Of a stretch of DNA of 64,000 nucleotides, positions 26,579 through 39,500 are shown one piece after another. The notes beneath the pieces were generated by a model, which was given only the letters and a program-made list of their open reading frames with translations, did not search any database and was not told where the DNA came from. A program made the translations under genes and the position numbers. The first letter of the stretch is position 1, and every line of letters begins with the position of its first letter. The stretch comes from Pseudorasbora parva (lineage: Eukaryota; Chordata; Actinopteri; Cypriniformes; Gobionidae), in NCBI RefSeq assembly GCF_024679245.1, contig NC_090182.1:25144274-25208273 (forward strand), in the 5' to 3' direction.

Positions 26579-27564
26579 TTGGCGTCGTTACACACTCACC
26601 AACAGGGGACCTCTGAGCCAAGAGGGGACATTTTTCAGGTCCCCTGTTGGTCATGCTTTAAACCATGTGAAAATGAAGTAAAACACTAAAGAAATGCTCT
26701 GTTGATTTTTTAAATGTTTGACCAAGTAAGGACCTACAGGTGTGTGTGTTTAAATCATGTTAAAATCAAGAAACAACACTCTGGTGAATTTTTAAAAATT
26801 TTGACCAAGAGGGGACCTAAGAGTGTGTGAGTGTTTAAGGCCATGCTCAGCAGCTCCCCTGTAGGCTGGAGCAGGAACTGTAATAGCCCTTAAACACACG
26901 TCGTTCACACACACACACTCCTCTATTGTTTGAATGGCCTGCTGTCCTCTGACTCTAGAGCTGCTGTTTAACAGGCTGCTTACTAAAGGAACAAACATTA
27001 TATAGATTATATCTCTTTACTAAATACCCTGACTAGTTTCAAACTTTGCATTACTTTAAAATTAAATACTACAGGATCCAAGAAAAAACGATTAAAAAAT
27101 CTAAACAACCAGGATGTAATTAGAAATACATCTGCCATCAAAATGTGTGTGTCCTCAGTTTCTACAAATAAATATTGTAAATACCATCCATCATGGCCGT
27201 GGACAGACCGTAAAACTTTATTAAATTATTAAGGGATCTCATTCAATGCTTTTGTAAACATTTTTTGTTTCTGTGTATATATATATAACATTTTAATGAC
27301 AGTGGCCTATAATTATTGAAAAATAATGCATTATTTTATTTATATAAAAAAAAAAGGTACGGTAAATGGGACAAACTTTGCATCTAAAGTTCTTTTAAAC
27401 AAGTGTTAACATAGACATTATTAAAAACATTTTATTTTAGCCAAGTATTTGTAAAAATAATGTGTGACTTTTGGCCCATAAAAAAGGCCCATCTTACCAC
27501 CTTATACATTTATGAGCTTTTTAAACTAACCACTTTTGATTTATTTATGTTTAACAAAATGATG
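26579..27564. other. Left flank between terminal motif and satellite array
   Basis: Contains several scattered copies of an AACAGGGGACC / CCAAGAGGGGACC motif in both orientations (around 26608, 26621, 26636, 26804), then AT-rich sequence without features. The same motif class recurs in the right flank at 42886-43155. Confidence 0.6.
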
Positions 27565-30500
27565 CAGGTCCCCTGTTAGATAGTAAATCACGACGCCTGT
27601 GTGTTTGCTGTGACATTTCTTATCATCATAAACACACTGCAAAGATTTAGAGTTTTTACAGCAATACCTGAGTTTAAAGGGTTAAATCAAGCAGAGATAG
27701 CTCTCTAATGTATTAATTGCAGGTCATTATTGAATAGTGATTTACGTTACACACACACACTGACTCAGGTCCCCTGTTAGATAGTAAATCACGACGCCTG
27801 TGTGTTTGCTGTGACATTTCTTATCATCACAAACACACTGCAAAGATTTAGAGTTTTTACAGCAATACCTGAGTTTAAAGGGTTAAATCAAGCAGAAATA
27901 GCTCTCTAATGTATTAATTGCAGGTCATTATTGAATAGTGATTACGGTACACACACACTGACTCAGGTCCCCTGTTAGATAGTAAATCACGAAGCCTGTG
28001 TGTTTGCTGTGACATTTCTTATCATCATAAACACACTGTAAAGATTTAGAGTTTTTACAGCAATACCTGAGTTTAAAGGGTAAATCAAGCAGAAATAGCT
28101 CTCTAATGTATTAATTGCAGGTCATTATTGAATAATGAATATGTTACACACACACTGACTCAGGTCCCCTGTTAGATAGTAAATCACGACGCCTGTGTGT
28201 TTGCTGTGACATTTCTTATCATCACAAACACACTGTAAAGATTTAGAGTTTTTACAGCAATACCTGAGTTTAAAGGGTTAAATCAAGCAGAAATAGCTCT
28301 CTAATGTATTAATTACAGGTCATTATTGAATAGTGATTACGTTACACACACACTGACTCAGGTCCCCTGTTAGATAGTAAATCACGACGCCTCTGTGTTT
28401 GCTGTGACATTTCTTATCATCACAAACACACTGCAAAGATTTAGAGTTTTTACAGCAATACCTGAGTTTAAAGGGTTAAATCAAGCAGAAATAGCTCTCT
28501 AATGTATTAATTACAGGTCATTATTGAATAGTGATTATGTTACACACACACTCACTCAGGTCCCCTGTTAGATAGTAAATCACGACGCCTGTGTGTTTGC
28601 TGTGACATTTATCATCACAAACACACTGTAAAGATTTAGAGTTTTTACAGCAATACCTGAGTTTAAAGGGTTAAATCAAGCAGAAATAGCTCTCTAATGT
28701 ATTAAATGCAGGTCATTATTGAATAGTGATTACGTTACACACACACACTGACTCAGGTCCCCTGTTAGATAATAAATCACGACGCCTGTGTGTTTGCTGT
28801 GACATTTCTTATCATCACAAACACTCTGTAAAGATTTAGAGTTTTTACAGCAATACCTGAGTTTAAAGGGTTAAATCAAGCAGAAATAGCTCTCTAATGT
28901 ATTAATTGCAGGTCATTATTGAATAGTGATTATGTTACACACACACTCACTCAGGTCCCCTGTTAGATAGTAAATCACGACGCCTGTGTGTTTGCTGTGA
29001 CATTTCTTATCATCACATACACACTGCAAAGATTTAGAGTTTTTACAGCAATACCTGAGTTTAAAGGGTTAAATCAAGCAGAAATAGCTCTCTAATGTAT
29101 TAATTGCAGGTCAGTATTGAATAGTGATTATGTTACACACACACACTGACTCAGGTCCCCTGTTAGATAGTAAATCACGACGCCTGTGTGTTTGCTGTGA
29201 CATTTCTTATCATCACATACACACTGCAAAGATTTAGAGTTTTTACAGCAATACCTGAGTTTAAAGGGTTAAATCAAGCAGAAATAGCTCTCTAATGTAT
29301 TAATTACAGGTCATTATTGAATAGTGATTACGTTACACACACACTGACTCAGGTCCCCTGTTAGATAGTAAATCACGACGCCTCTGTGTTTGCTGTGACA
29401 TTTCTTATCATCACAAACACACTGCAAAGATTTAGAGTTTTTACAGCAATACCTGAGTTTAAAGGGTTAAATCAAGCAGAAATAGCTCTCTAATGTATTA
29501 ATTACAGGTCATTATTGAATAGTGATTATGTTACACACACACTCACTCAGGTCCCCTGTTAGATAGTAAATCACGACGCCTGTGTGTTTGCTGTGACATT
29601 TATCATCACAAACACACTGTAAAGATTTAGAGTTTTTACAGCAATACCTGAGTTTAAAGGGTTAAATCAAGCAGAAATAGCTCTCTAATGTATTAAATGC
29701 AGGTCATTATTGAATAGTGATTACGTTACACACACACTGACTCAGGTCCCCTGTTAGATAGTAAATCACGACGCCTGTGTGTTTGCTGTGACATTTCTTA
29801 TCATCACAAACACACTGTAAAGATTTAGAGTTTTACAGCAATACCTGAGTTTAAAGGGTTAAATCAAGCAGAAATAGCTCTCTAATGTATTAATTGCAGG
29901 TCATAATTGAATAGTGATTACGTTACACACACACACTGACTCAGGTCCCCTGTTAGATAATAAATCACGACGCCTGTGTGTTTGCTGTGACATTTCTTAT
30001 CATCACAAACACTCTGTAAAGATTTAGAGTTTTTACAGCAATACCTGAGTTTAAAGGGTTAAATCAAGCAGAAATAGCTCTCTAATGTATTAATTGCAGG
30101 TCATTATTGAATAGTGATTATGTTACACACACACTCACTCAGGTCCCCTGTTAGATAGTAAATCACGACGCCTGTGTGTTTGCTGTGACATTTCTTATCA
30201 TCACATACACACTGCAAAGATTTAGAGTTTTTACAGCAATACCTGAGTTTAAAGGGTTAAATCAAGCAGAAATAGCTCTCTAATGTATTAATTGCAGGTC
30301 AGTATTGAATAGTGATTATGTTACACACACACACTGACTCAGGTCCTCTGTTAGATAGTAAATCACGACGCCTGTGTGTTTGCTGTGACATTTCTTATCA
30401 TCACATACACACTGCAAAGATTTAGAGTTTTTACAGCAATACCTGAGTTTAAAGGGTTAAATCAAGCAGAAATAGCTCTCTAATGTATTAATTGCAGGTC

Positions 30501-31572
30501 ATTATTGAATAGTGATTACGTTACACACACACTGACTCAGGTCCCCTGTTAGATAGTAAATCACGACGCCTGTGTGTTTGCTGTGACATTTCTTATCATC
30601 ACAAACACACTGCAAAGATTTAGAGTTTTTACAGCAATACCTGAGTTTAAAGGGTTAAATCAAGCAGAAATAGCTCTCTAATGTATTAAATGCAGGTCAT
30701 TATTGAATAGTGATTACGTTACACACACACTGACTCAGGTCCCCTGTTAGATAGTAAATCACGACGCCTGTGTGTTTGCTGTGACATTTCTTATCATCAC
30801 AAACACACTGTAAAGATTTAGAGTTTTACAGCAATACCTGAGTTTAAAGGGTTAAATCAAGCAGAAATAGCTCTCTAATGTATTAATTGCAGGTCATTAT
30901 TGAATAGTGATTATGTTACACACACACACTGACTCAGGTCCCCTGTTAGATAATAAATCACGACGCCTGTGTGTTTGCTGTGACATTTCTTATCATCACA
31001 AACACTCTGTAAAGATTTAGAGTTTTTACAGCAATACCTGAGTTTAAAGGGTTAAATCAAGCAGAAATAGCTCTCTAATGTATTAATTGCAGGTCATTAT
31101 TGAATAGTGATTATGTTACACACACACTCACTCAGGTCCCCTGTTAGATAGTAAATCACGACGCCTGTGTGTTTGCTGTGACATTTCTTATCATCACATA
31201 CACACTGCAAAGATTTAGAGTTTTTACAGCAATACCTGAGTTTAAAGGGTTAAATCAAGCAGAAATAGCTCTCTAATGTATTAATTGCAGGTCAGTATTG
31301 AATAGTGATTATGTTACACACACACACTGACTCAGGTCCCCTGTTAGATAGTAAATCACGACGCCTGTGTGTTTGCTGTGACATTTCTTATCATCACATA
31401 CACACTGCAAAGATTTAGAGTTTTTACAGCAATACCTGAGTTTAAAGGGTTAAATCAAGCAGAAATAGCTCTCTAATGTATTAATTGCAGGTCATTATTG
31501 AATAGTGATTACGTTACACACACACTGACTCAGGTCCCCTGTTAGATAGTAAATCACGACGCCTGTGTGTTT
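27565..31572 (+). repeat. Satellite array, left arm: 20 units of ~198 bp plus a partial
   Basis: Unit starts (CAGGTCCCCTGTTAGATAG) at 27565, 27766, 27964, 28161, 28359, 28557, 28754, 28952, 29152, 29350, 29548, 29743, 29942, 30140, 30340, 30538, 30736, 30935, 31133, 31333 and a partial at 31531. Spacing is 195-201 bp, mostly 198. Copies differ by a few substitutions and 1-4-base indels. Shared private variants show a higher-order repeat of five or six units. No ORF of note; stops occur in all frames. Confidence 0.97.
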
Positions 31573-31965
31573 CTCTCCTCAACCCCCACAACCCCCCACT
31601 CACAATTTACATTTCAATAAGGGAGACTTGAAAAACCAGTTTGTGAACCACAGGCCAATAGAGCTCCAACTACCAATGTGGCAGAACCCTTCTCAAATAA
31701 ACTAGAGAAGATGCTGGGATTTGCCCTGCCAAATTAAACTAAATTACAGTTTTTACAATCGCTAGGCCACATTTCTCAATACTTTGGTCATTTTCAAAAC
31801 TTGTTCTCCAAACCAACTTTCAGCTTCACAGCAGTTATTTCACATTCAAAATCCACAAAAACTAACAAAACACTTAATTCATGTCTCAAATCAAGTGCCA
31901 ATGATCCACAGTTTAGCTTGCACAGAACAAGTTGTGATCGCTGTGTGAAGAGTTTTGAAAAAGTG
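31573..31965 (+). repeat. Inner inverted repeat, left copy
   Basis: Runs from CTCTCCTCAACCCCCACAAC through TTACAGTTTTTACAATCGCT (near 31745) to the GATCGCTGTGTGAAGAG block. Its reverse complement is at 36109-36514. The second half has the style of a Tc1/IS630-like terminal repeat. The short ORFs at 31794-32070 are within it and unsupported. Confidence 0.9.
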
Positions 31966-31999
31966 ACCAACATTTGTTTGACAAATTTGAGAGTGCCAG

Positions 32000-32393
32000 A
32001 GACTTTAACTAAGGAGAATATTCTGAGCACAGTGTGTGATGTTATTGAGATCTTTTATGAAACTTTTTAGAGGTGACAAAAGTGAGAGTTCCAGAGTATC
32101 GAGCTGAAGAGAAGAGTCTGAGCACAGCATGTGATACTGTTGAGATCCCTTCTGAAACTTTAGAGGAGACACATATGAGCAATCCAGTCTCTCTAGCCAA
32201 GGAGACAAATCAGAGCATAGTATGTGATGTTGTTGAGATCTCTTATGAAACTTTAGAGGAGACACATATGAGCAATCCAGTCTCTCTAGCCAAGGAGACA
32301 AATCAGAGCGTAGTATGTGATGTTGTTAAGATCTCTTATGAAACTTTAGAGGAGATAAACATGAGAGAATGTCATTTTTTTGTCTCAGGATAA
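32000..32393 (+). repeat. 93-bp (31-codon) tandem repeat with an open frame
   Basis: About four copies of a 93-bp unit (TATGTGATGTTGTT at 32221 and 32314, diverged copies about 93 bp and 186 bp before). The last three lie in an open + frame, 32073-32393, reading repeats around CDVVEISYETLEETHMSNPV. The unit length is a multiple of three, which preserves the frame. No homologous protein is known to me and no splice signals or promoter are evident, so I list it as a repeat. Confidence 0.6.
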
Positions 32394-32545
32394 ACATGTG
32401 AGAAGCAGGAGACTTAGCCTTATGTCTCAATTTGATGTTCACTTGATCTCATTTCTGTCTAGGAGAAAGATGTGAGTTGAGAAGGAGATCTCAGGTTTGA
32501 TTTTCCTTTCCTCTAGGTTGGCCTTTGGTTCACAAACTGGGTTTT

Positions 32546-33565
32546 TAGGGCCCTATAAAATCCGTTTTATTTTTTCCCAAATTCCGTTTTTTCCGTTTAA
32601 ATTTTTGCAAATTCCGTTTTTTCCGTTTTAATTTTTGCAGATTCCTTTTTTTCCGTTAAAATGTTTGGTAATTCAGTTTTTTACCCTTTACTGTAATTTT
32701 GGTGAAAAAAGAGTTTGCTTTTAATGTTAATATAATACAACATAAAACAAAAAATAGGAATGACCTTAAATTTATCGAGGTAACAAACATCACATTTACT
32801 TTTTAGGACAAATATGATATTTAACATAACACTGCACTTCAAATACTTCAAATATTAATGGTTATTAGCTTTAAACTTTCCGGTAAAATAAATTATAATA
32901 GTTTATATAAGTTAAAATGAAAGTGCTCCATTAGCTTTTTCTTTCAAGTAATTTTTTTTTAAAAAGAACTAAAAAAAAAAAAAAATCATAAGAATCATAT
33001 TTTACAGTACTCTTAAGTACTATTAAGTAAAACATTTAAATTTGAAAATTAACATTAAAAAAAAACATTGCACCATGAAATCATGTAGTGAATTTTTCTG
33101 TGTGTTTAACAATCACCATAATGATATCCAGAGCTGTGAAAAATAAAAATACACGAAAACACAACACTGCCAGAAGTTTTTTTCCCCAACTTCAAAGGCC
33201 CCTTTAAATGATTAAAACTAGATGCTTAATTTTAACTTTAAGGTTACTTATCATGTAAACTACCCATATACAGCATGTTAAATGCATGTTTGGAACAGAC
33301 ATGCTTTCATACTTTCATTGTTTTGAAGGGCGAGCTGAAATGACGGGAGGGGTTGTGTCGCGAAGATTTGCTTCCCCCGGTCTGCACTTTCCTCAGACAC
33401 GTACGTTCTCCACCCACACGATACAGAATTTCATTACAAATATGTAAAACTCCGGGGAAATCTGCGTTAACACCAGATTCCGCGTTTATATGCAGATTCC
33501 GCGTTAATATGCCAATTCCGCGATTCCGTCCGCGATTCCGTGATCGCGGAAATTATAGGGCCCTA
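32546..33565. mobile_element. Non-autonomous DNA element with TAGGGCCCTATA ends
   Basis: Begins TAGGGCCCTATAAAATCCG and ends CGGAAATTATAGGGCCCTA. A GGTTTT direct repeat flanks it (32540-32545 and 33566-33571), and the sequence on either side joins into a diverged copy of the array-boundary module, CACAAACTGG...TTTTCAAGTC. Internal CCGTTTT repeats near the left end and CGCGATTCCG repeats near the right end are typical subterminal redundancy. No coding region. Confidence 0.7.
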
Positions 33566-33658
33566 GGTTTTCAAGTCTTCCCTTATTTATTATTATTAAA
33601 ATGTAAATTGTGTGGGGGGTTGTGTGGATCTACTGTGTTTGTGGGCCCAGTTTACAGC

Positions 33659-34990
33659 AGTTAGTTCACCTACAAATGAAAATTAGCCCATGATTTACTC
33701 ACCCTCAAGTCATCCCAAGTGTATATGACATTCTTTTTTCAAATGAATAAAATCTGAGTTATTTAAATTTATATTAAAAAAGTCCTGGCTCTTCCCAGCT
33801 TTAAAATGCCAGTGCCTTGTCGGTCCATAAAAGTGCATCTAACCATCATATAACTGATCCACACAGTAACTGATCCATAGACTAAAATACTAGCTTTCGG
33901 TTTTCAGTGCCACACGAATCACATTGCGCTTAAAGGACAACTCCGGTGAGAAATGACCCTAGGGGTAATTAACAGATGGTTATCGAGTAGATCGTTCTCT
34001 GGGATGCGGTTTCATGAAAATCGAATTTAAAGAGTTTTATCTCTAAACACAGATTAGCTTATACTGTTTGTCTATGGGGCATGGAATAAGTGAAATTAAA
34101 TCGCTAGTTAATACCACTAACAAGGCTCAAAATAACCTCACACTAACACGGCAGCATAATGAGGATCCCTACATGCAAACCGCAGCATTGAGAACTTGTT
34201 AGAGCACAAACGGTTTAATAAGAAGGTACTTTATAAAGTACATTACACGTTTACAGACTGCAGCCATCTTGGAAAACAGTCTTGACTAGTCGAGCCACGA
34301 ACGTTGTGCTAAGTGAGCTGGTCGATAGGAATTAAGTTTGTGAAATCTAATTACATGGACTTTTTTTTCTTTTTTTTTCTCCACTGCGTTCAGTGCTTTC
34401 TTCCGGAAACAACGGCCCATATGAGATTCCAAGTCACAGTTCATCACTTAGCACAGCGTTCGTCACTCAAATCTGTTTTTAGAGATAAAACTCTTTACAT
34501 TTGATTTCCATGAAAACGCATCCCAGAGAACGATCTACTCTGTAACCATCTGTTAATTACCTCTATAGGGTCATTTCTCACCGGAGTTGTACTTTAAAGA
34601 GTAACCCTTCTTCACCCATGAATCCTTGACGTATGTGCACTGACAAACACTGAAGAGAGAAGATAGAGCTAAACAAAACTTAGCGTCAGGGGTTACTCTT
34701 TTCATAATAACACTAAAACACAATTTCTTTCAATAAAAATAGTTTGTTTAGTCTATAAAGTTTAAAATATGGACATTGTTCTTACACAAACGTGCCACTT
34801 TGCTTCAGAAGGCTCTTCATTACTCACGTGCTATATGGGTGAACACCTAAAGCACACGCCCCAAAAGCGGTATCTCTGACAGTCCACGAATGCTAAACTA
34901 AAATGCTAAAATCAATACAAAATTATTTTTAAAAAAATAGGAAGTATCCCAGTAAACATAGTTGCTTATGTCATAGTAGGTTCAGTTAAG
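33659..34990. repeat. Dispersed fish repeat, interrupted by a TTAA element
   Basis: The left end, TTAGTTCACCTACAAATGAA, is of a type common in fish genomes and also partly seen at 1490-3015. The insertion at 33934-34593 splits it; the remainder continues from about 34600. Right end uncertain. Confidence 0.5.
33934..34593. mobile_element. TTAA-target MITE (Kolobok/piggyBac-like), 660 bp
   Basis: Starts AGGACAACTCCGGTGAGAAA and ends with the complement CTCACCGGAGTTGTACT, with about 130 bp of inverted repeat. TTAA lies on both sides (33930-33933 and 34594-34597). No transposase. The ORF at 34313-34504 is inside it and unsupported. Confidence 0.82.
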
Positions 34991-35033
34991 TGAACATACA
35001 CTTTGAGAAAAAGTAACTTTAAAATTATTAACT

Positions 35034-35036
<3 letters not shown>

Positions 35037-35113
<77 letters not shown>
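35037..35113. repeat. (TA)n microsatellite
   Basis: About 75 bp of TA followed by a T-run. Confidence 0.95.
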
Positions 35114-35127
<14 letters not shown>

Positions 35128-35309
35128 ACAGTGAGGACAATACAGTGTTATATTACAACTACTGACAGACCGTCCTGAAAAGCACTGTTTATTTCATGTG
35201 TATCATATCTTTTGTATTTATTTGTGCTTTCACTTGTAATGTGTTTGGGCTAGTGGTTTAGATGTGTTCTTGAAATTGGAATAGAGAATAGTGTGTGTGT
35301 TGAGTTTGC

Positions 35310-36108
35310 TGCTCAACCCCCCACCAGTAATTTACATTTCAATGCATGAAGACTCTCACAGGTGAGACACAGAACCTCACTACTGTTACCTGTGTCCTAG
35401 ACCAAATACAAATACATACATTCAAAAATAAATTGAAATTACATGATGAAATGAAATTACAATCGCTAGGACATATTTCCCAATATTTAGGAGAACTGAG
35501 TGAGGAGTTTATAAATTTGCTAACCAACTTTCAGCTTCACAGCAGTTAATTTTACTTTTACAAATCAACTCATTCTTCCAGAGCACTAGCAGCGCAGGTT
35601 TACATCAACACTAACATCAGGAACATTATACAATTAAAATGTCTTTACAAATCTAGAATGACACTCTCTGCTGCTTATAATTCACTGCATGCTTACAGTA
35701 CAGTACAACATTATTCCTAAGTTTCCTCTTTTGAATGGATGGTAATGGCCTAACACTGGTGTTGGTGTTCAGTTTCATCAAAGTTGCTTTGATAGTGTTT
35801 GATTTTTTTAGCAGTATAAATTGCATTACAGTATTACGGTATACATGTTGTAAATTGCTGTCTCATTCAGTTTTGTATTATGTTATTGTTTTGTCCATAA
35901 GTTTAACACTTTTGAAAACAGCATGTAAGGATGTGCGAATTGGCCTGTAGAACAAAGATTTGATTGTGTTTGTGTCAAAGTGAGAAAAGATTTCAGGTAA
36001 ATTGAAAGATGTTGCCATTGAATGCATTTTTTGCTAAAGCAATGTTGATCCACAGTTAAGCTGTGATATAAAATGTTCTTTTACAAAACATTTCTCAATA
36101 ATAAACAC
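35310..36108. mobile_element. Second boundary module and Tc1/IS630-like remnant in the centre
   Basis: 35310-35340 (CTCAACCCCCCACCAGTAAT) and 35450-35550 (TTACAATCGCTAGGACATAT, CCAACTTTCAGCTTCACAGC) repeat, in diverged form, the left inner inverted repeat in the same orientation. The following 500 bp has the character of non-coding sequence of a Tc1/IS630-like element. No intact transposase. The short ORFs at 35339-35950 are not supported. Confidence 0.55.
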
Positions 36109-36514
36109 ACTTTTTCAACTTTTTCAACTCTTCACACAGCGATCACAACTTCAGTCTGTGCAAGCTAAACTGTGGATCATTGGCACTTGATTTGAGACAT
36201 GAATTAAGTGTTTTGTTAGTTTTTGTGGATGTTGAATGTGAAATAACTGATGTGGAGCAGAAAGTTGGTTTGGAGAACTGTGTGAAGGATTTTGAAATGA
36301 CCAAAGTATTGAGAAATGTGGCCTAGCGATTGTAAAAACTGTAATTTAGTTTAATTTGGCAGGGCAAATCCCAGCATCTTCTCTAGTTTATTTGAGAAGG
36401 GTTCTGCCACATGGTAGTTGGAGCTCTATTGGCCTGTGGTTCACAAACTGGTTTTTCAAGTCTCCTTTAATGAAATGTAAATTGTGAGTGGGGGGTTGTG
36501 GGGGTTGAGGAGAG
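36109..36514 (-). repeat. Inner inverted repeat, right copy
   Basis: Reverse complement of 31573-31965, with scattered substitutions and small indels. It ends at exactly the same junction with the satellite unit. Confidence 0.9.
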
Positions 36515-39500
36515 AAACACACAGGCGTCGTGATTTACTATCTAACATCTAACTATCAATTAATACATTAGAGAGCTATTTCTGCTTGATTTAACCCTTT
36601 AAGCTCAGTTATTGCTGTAAAAACTCTAAATCTTTGCAGTGTGTATGTGATGATAAGAAATGTCACAGCAAACACACAGGCGTCGTGATTTACTATCTAA
36701 CATCTAACTATCAATTAATACATTAGAGAGCTATTTCTGCTTGATTTAACCCTTTAAGCTCAGTTATTGCTGTAAAAACTCTAAATCTTTGCAGTGTGTT
36801 TGTGATGATAAGAAATGTCACAGCAAACACACAGGCGTCGTGATTTACTATCTAACAGGGGACCTGAGTCAGTGTGTGTGTAACGTAATCACTATTCAAT
36901 AATGGCCTGCAATTAATACATTAGAGAGCTATTTCTGCTTGATTTAACCCTTTAAACTCAGGTATTGCTGTAAAAACTCTAAATATTTGCAGTGTGTTTG
37001 TGATGATAAGAAATGTCACAGCAAACACAAAGGCGTCGTGATTTACTATCTAACAGGGGACCTGAGTCAGTGTGTGTGTAACGTAATCACTATTCAATAA
37101 TGACCTGCAATTAATACATTAGAGAGCTATTTCTGCTTGATTTAGCCCTTTAAACTCAGGTATTGCTGTAAAAACTCTAAATCTTTGCAGTATGTTTGTG
37201 ATGATAAGAAATGTCACAGCAAACACACAGGCGTCGTGATTTACTATCTAACAGGGGACCTGAGTCAGTGTGTGTGTAACGTAGTCACTATTCAATAATT
37301 ACCTGCAATTAATACATTAGAGAGCTATTTCTGCTTGATTTAACCCTTTAAACTCAGGTATTGCTGTAAAAACTCTAAATCTTTACAGTGTGTTTGTGAT
37401 GATAAGAAATGTCACAGCAAACACACAGGCGTCGTGATTTACTATCTAACAGGGGACCTGAGTCAGTGTGTGTGTGTAACGTAATCACTATTCAATTATG
37501 ACCTGCAATTAATACATTAGAGAGCTATTTCTGCTTGATTTAACCCTTTAAACTCAGGTATTGCTGTAAAAACTCTAAATCTTTGCAGTGTGTTTGTGAT
37601 GATAAGAAATGTCACAGCAAACACACAGGCGTCGTGATTTACTATCTAACAGGGGACCTGAGTCAGTGTGTGTGTAACGTAGTCACTATTCAATAATGAC
37701 CTGCAATTAATACATTAGAGAGCTATTTCTGCTTGATTTAACCCTTTAAGCTCAGGTATTGCTGTAAAAACTCTAAATCTTTACAGTGTGTTTATGATGA
37801 TAAGAAATGTCACAGCAAACACAAAGGCGTCGTGATTTACTATCTAACAGGGGACCTGAGTCAGTGTGTGTGTAACGTAGTCACTATTCAATAATGATCT
37901 GCAATTAATACATTAGAGAGCTATTTCTGCTTGATTTAACCCTTTAAACTCAGGTATTGCTGTAAAAACTCTAAATCTTTACAGTATGTTTGTGATGATA
38001 AGAAATGTCACAGCAAACACACAGGCGTCGTGATTTACTATCTAACAGGGGACCTGAGTCAGTGTGTGTGTGTAACGTAATCACTATTCAATAAAGACCT
38101 GCAATTAATACATTAGAGAGCTATTTCTGCTTGATTTAACCCTTTAAACTCAGGTATTGCTGTAAAAACTCTAAATCTTTACAGTGTGTTTGTGATGATA
38201 AGAAATGTCACAGCAAACACACAGGCCAGGGGCGTAACTACAGACAGTGCAGGCAGTGCAGCCGCACTGGGGCCCGTGCGGCAGGGGGGCCCGCAGCGCA
38301 CACGGGCCCATGCCCACATTGCAAACTGGCCCATGGCGACAAAGTGACTCCGCAGAATATTGTGACACTCACATTTCAAATGAAAAGCACTGGTTTCAGA
38401 TTTCACACGGCTGTCGCGCTCTACCGTCACGCTTAGGATATACTGACGTGACCACCTTTTTCATCAGAGCATGTGAGCGGAGCACAGTTGCGTGACGCTC
38501 GATCCGCTAGATATTCCGCTCTATGCCAGTGAGCTTCACAATTCACTATAAAATGTGAATTATTTGATTTAAATCTAGCGATTTCAAGTTTTCTTTAGGC
38601 GTATGTTTCATGTTTGTCATGTATTCACCGAGTTTCAGATTCTCGCAGATAGAAAGCGCACCTTTTTTATTTATTTTACTAAAGCACAAAGTTTTGTTGT
38701 TATGTGAGTATACACAAATAAAAGTGGACAATTAATATTTATAATTATGTCTCACATTTATCTGTATGGCCAAAAATTACGGAGTATTGCGAGTTATAGG
38801 CTATCCCCCGTCATGACTCGTGAGGGGGAAAAAACAGCCGATAGGCCTACGTGCGTTCTTCAGCCAGAGGGTTAAAGAAACCGTAGCCTATTTAGTTTCA
38901 TATTTATGTTTAAATAATAGCCCATTATATAATTTATTATTATTATTATTAATTATTTTAATTAGGGATGCATCAAATATTCGGGCGAAAATGGACCATG
39001 TGCATTCTCTCGGTGCATTCTTGGCCGAAAGACTTTCATCACCGAAACAATACGTCCGAAATGTGGGCTTCGTCCCGTTTTATAGCCTGTCTCTCCAATC
39101 CGTAGCGGCTCTGAGCAGAGCGCAGCGCACGTCAGAAGCAGAGGCGTGTGTGTGTGTGTGTGTGTGTGTGTAAATCGTCATTGGTCTGTCACCGCTCGTC
39201 AATGTCAAAATATTTGATAAAACCAATCAAATCAGAGAAGGCGGGCTTTATGGTCACACAGAAACTGCTGAGGCTGAGCGCAAATTTTTTTTTAGGAGCG
39301 CAACTCGACGTCAAGTAAATGCAGCTAAACTAAACATTCATGTTTGACAGCTGCTGCTTTAAGTCAGAAATGTTAATCAAAAGAAAAAAATATTTAGGCG
39401 AATGAATAAACTTGTTGTGTCTAATTTTTAGACATTTTTAACTGGAAATATGCCTATGTGATTCATAATGTAGGCCTAATTAACGAACAAGAAATATTAA

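Noticed and set aside
38820..39173. 117-codon ORF in the hAT element
   Set aside because: No hAT transposase motifs (no dimerisation domain or BED finger), ends in a GT microsatellite.
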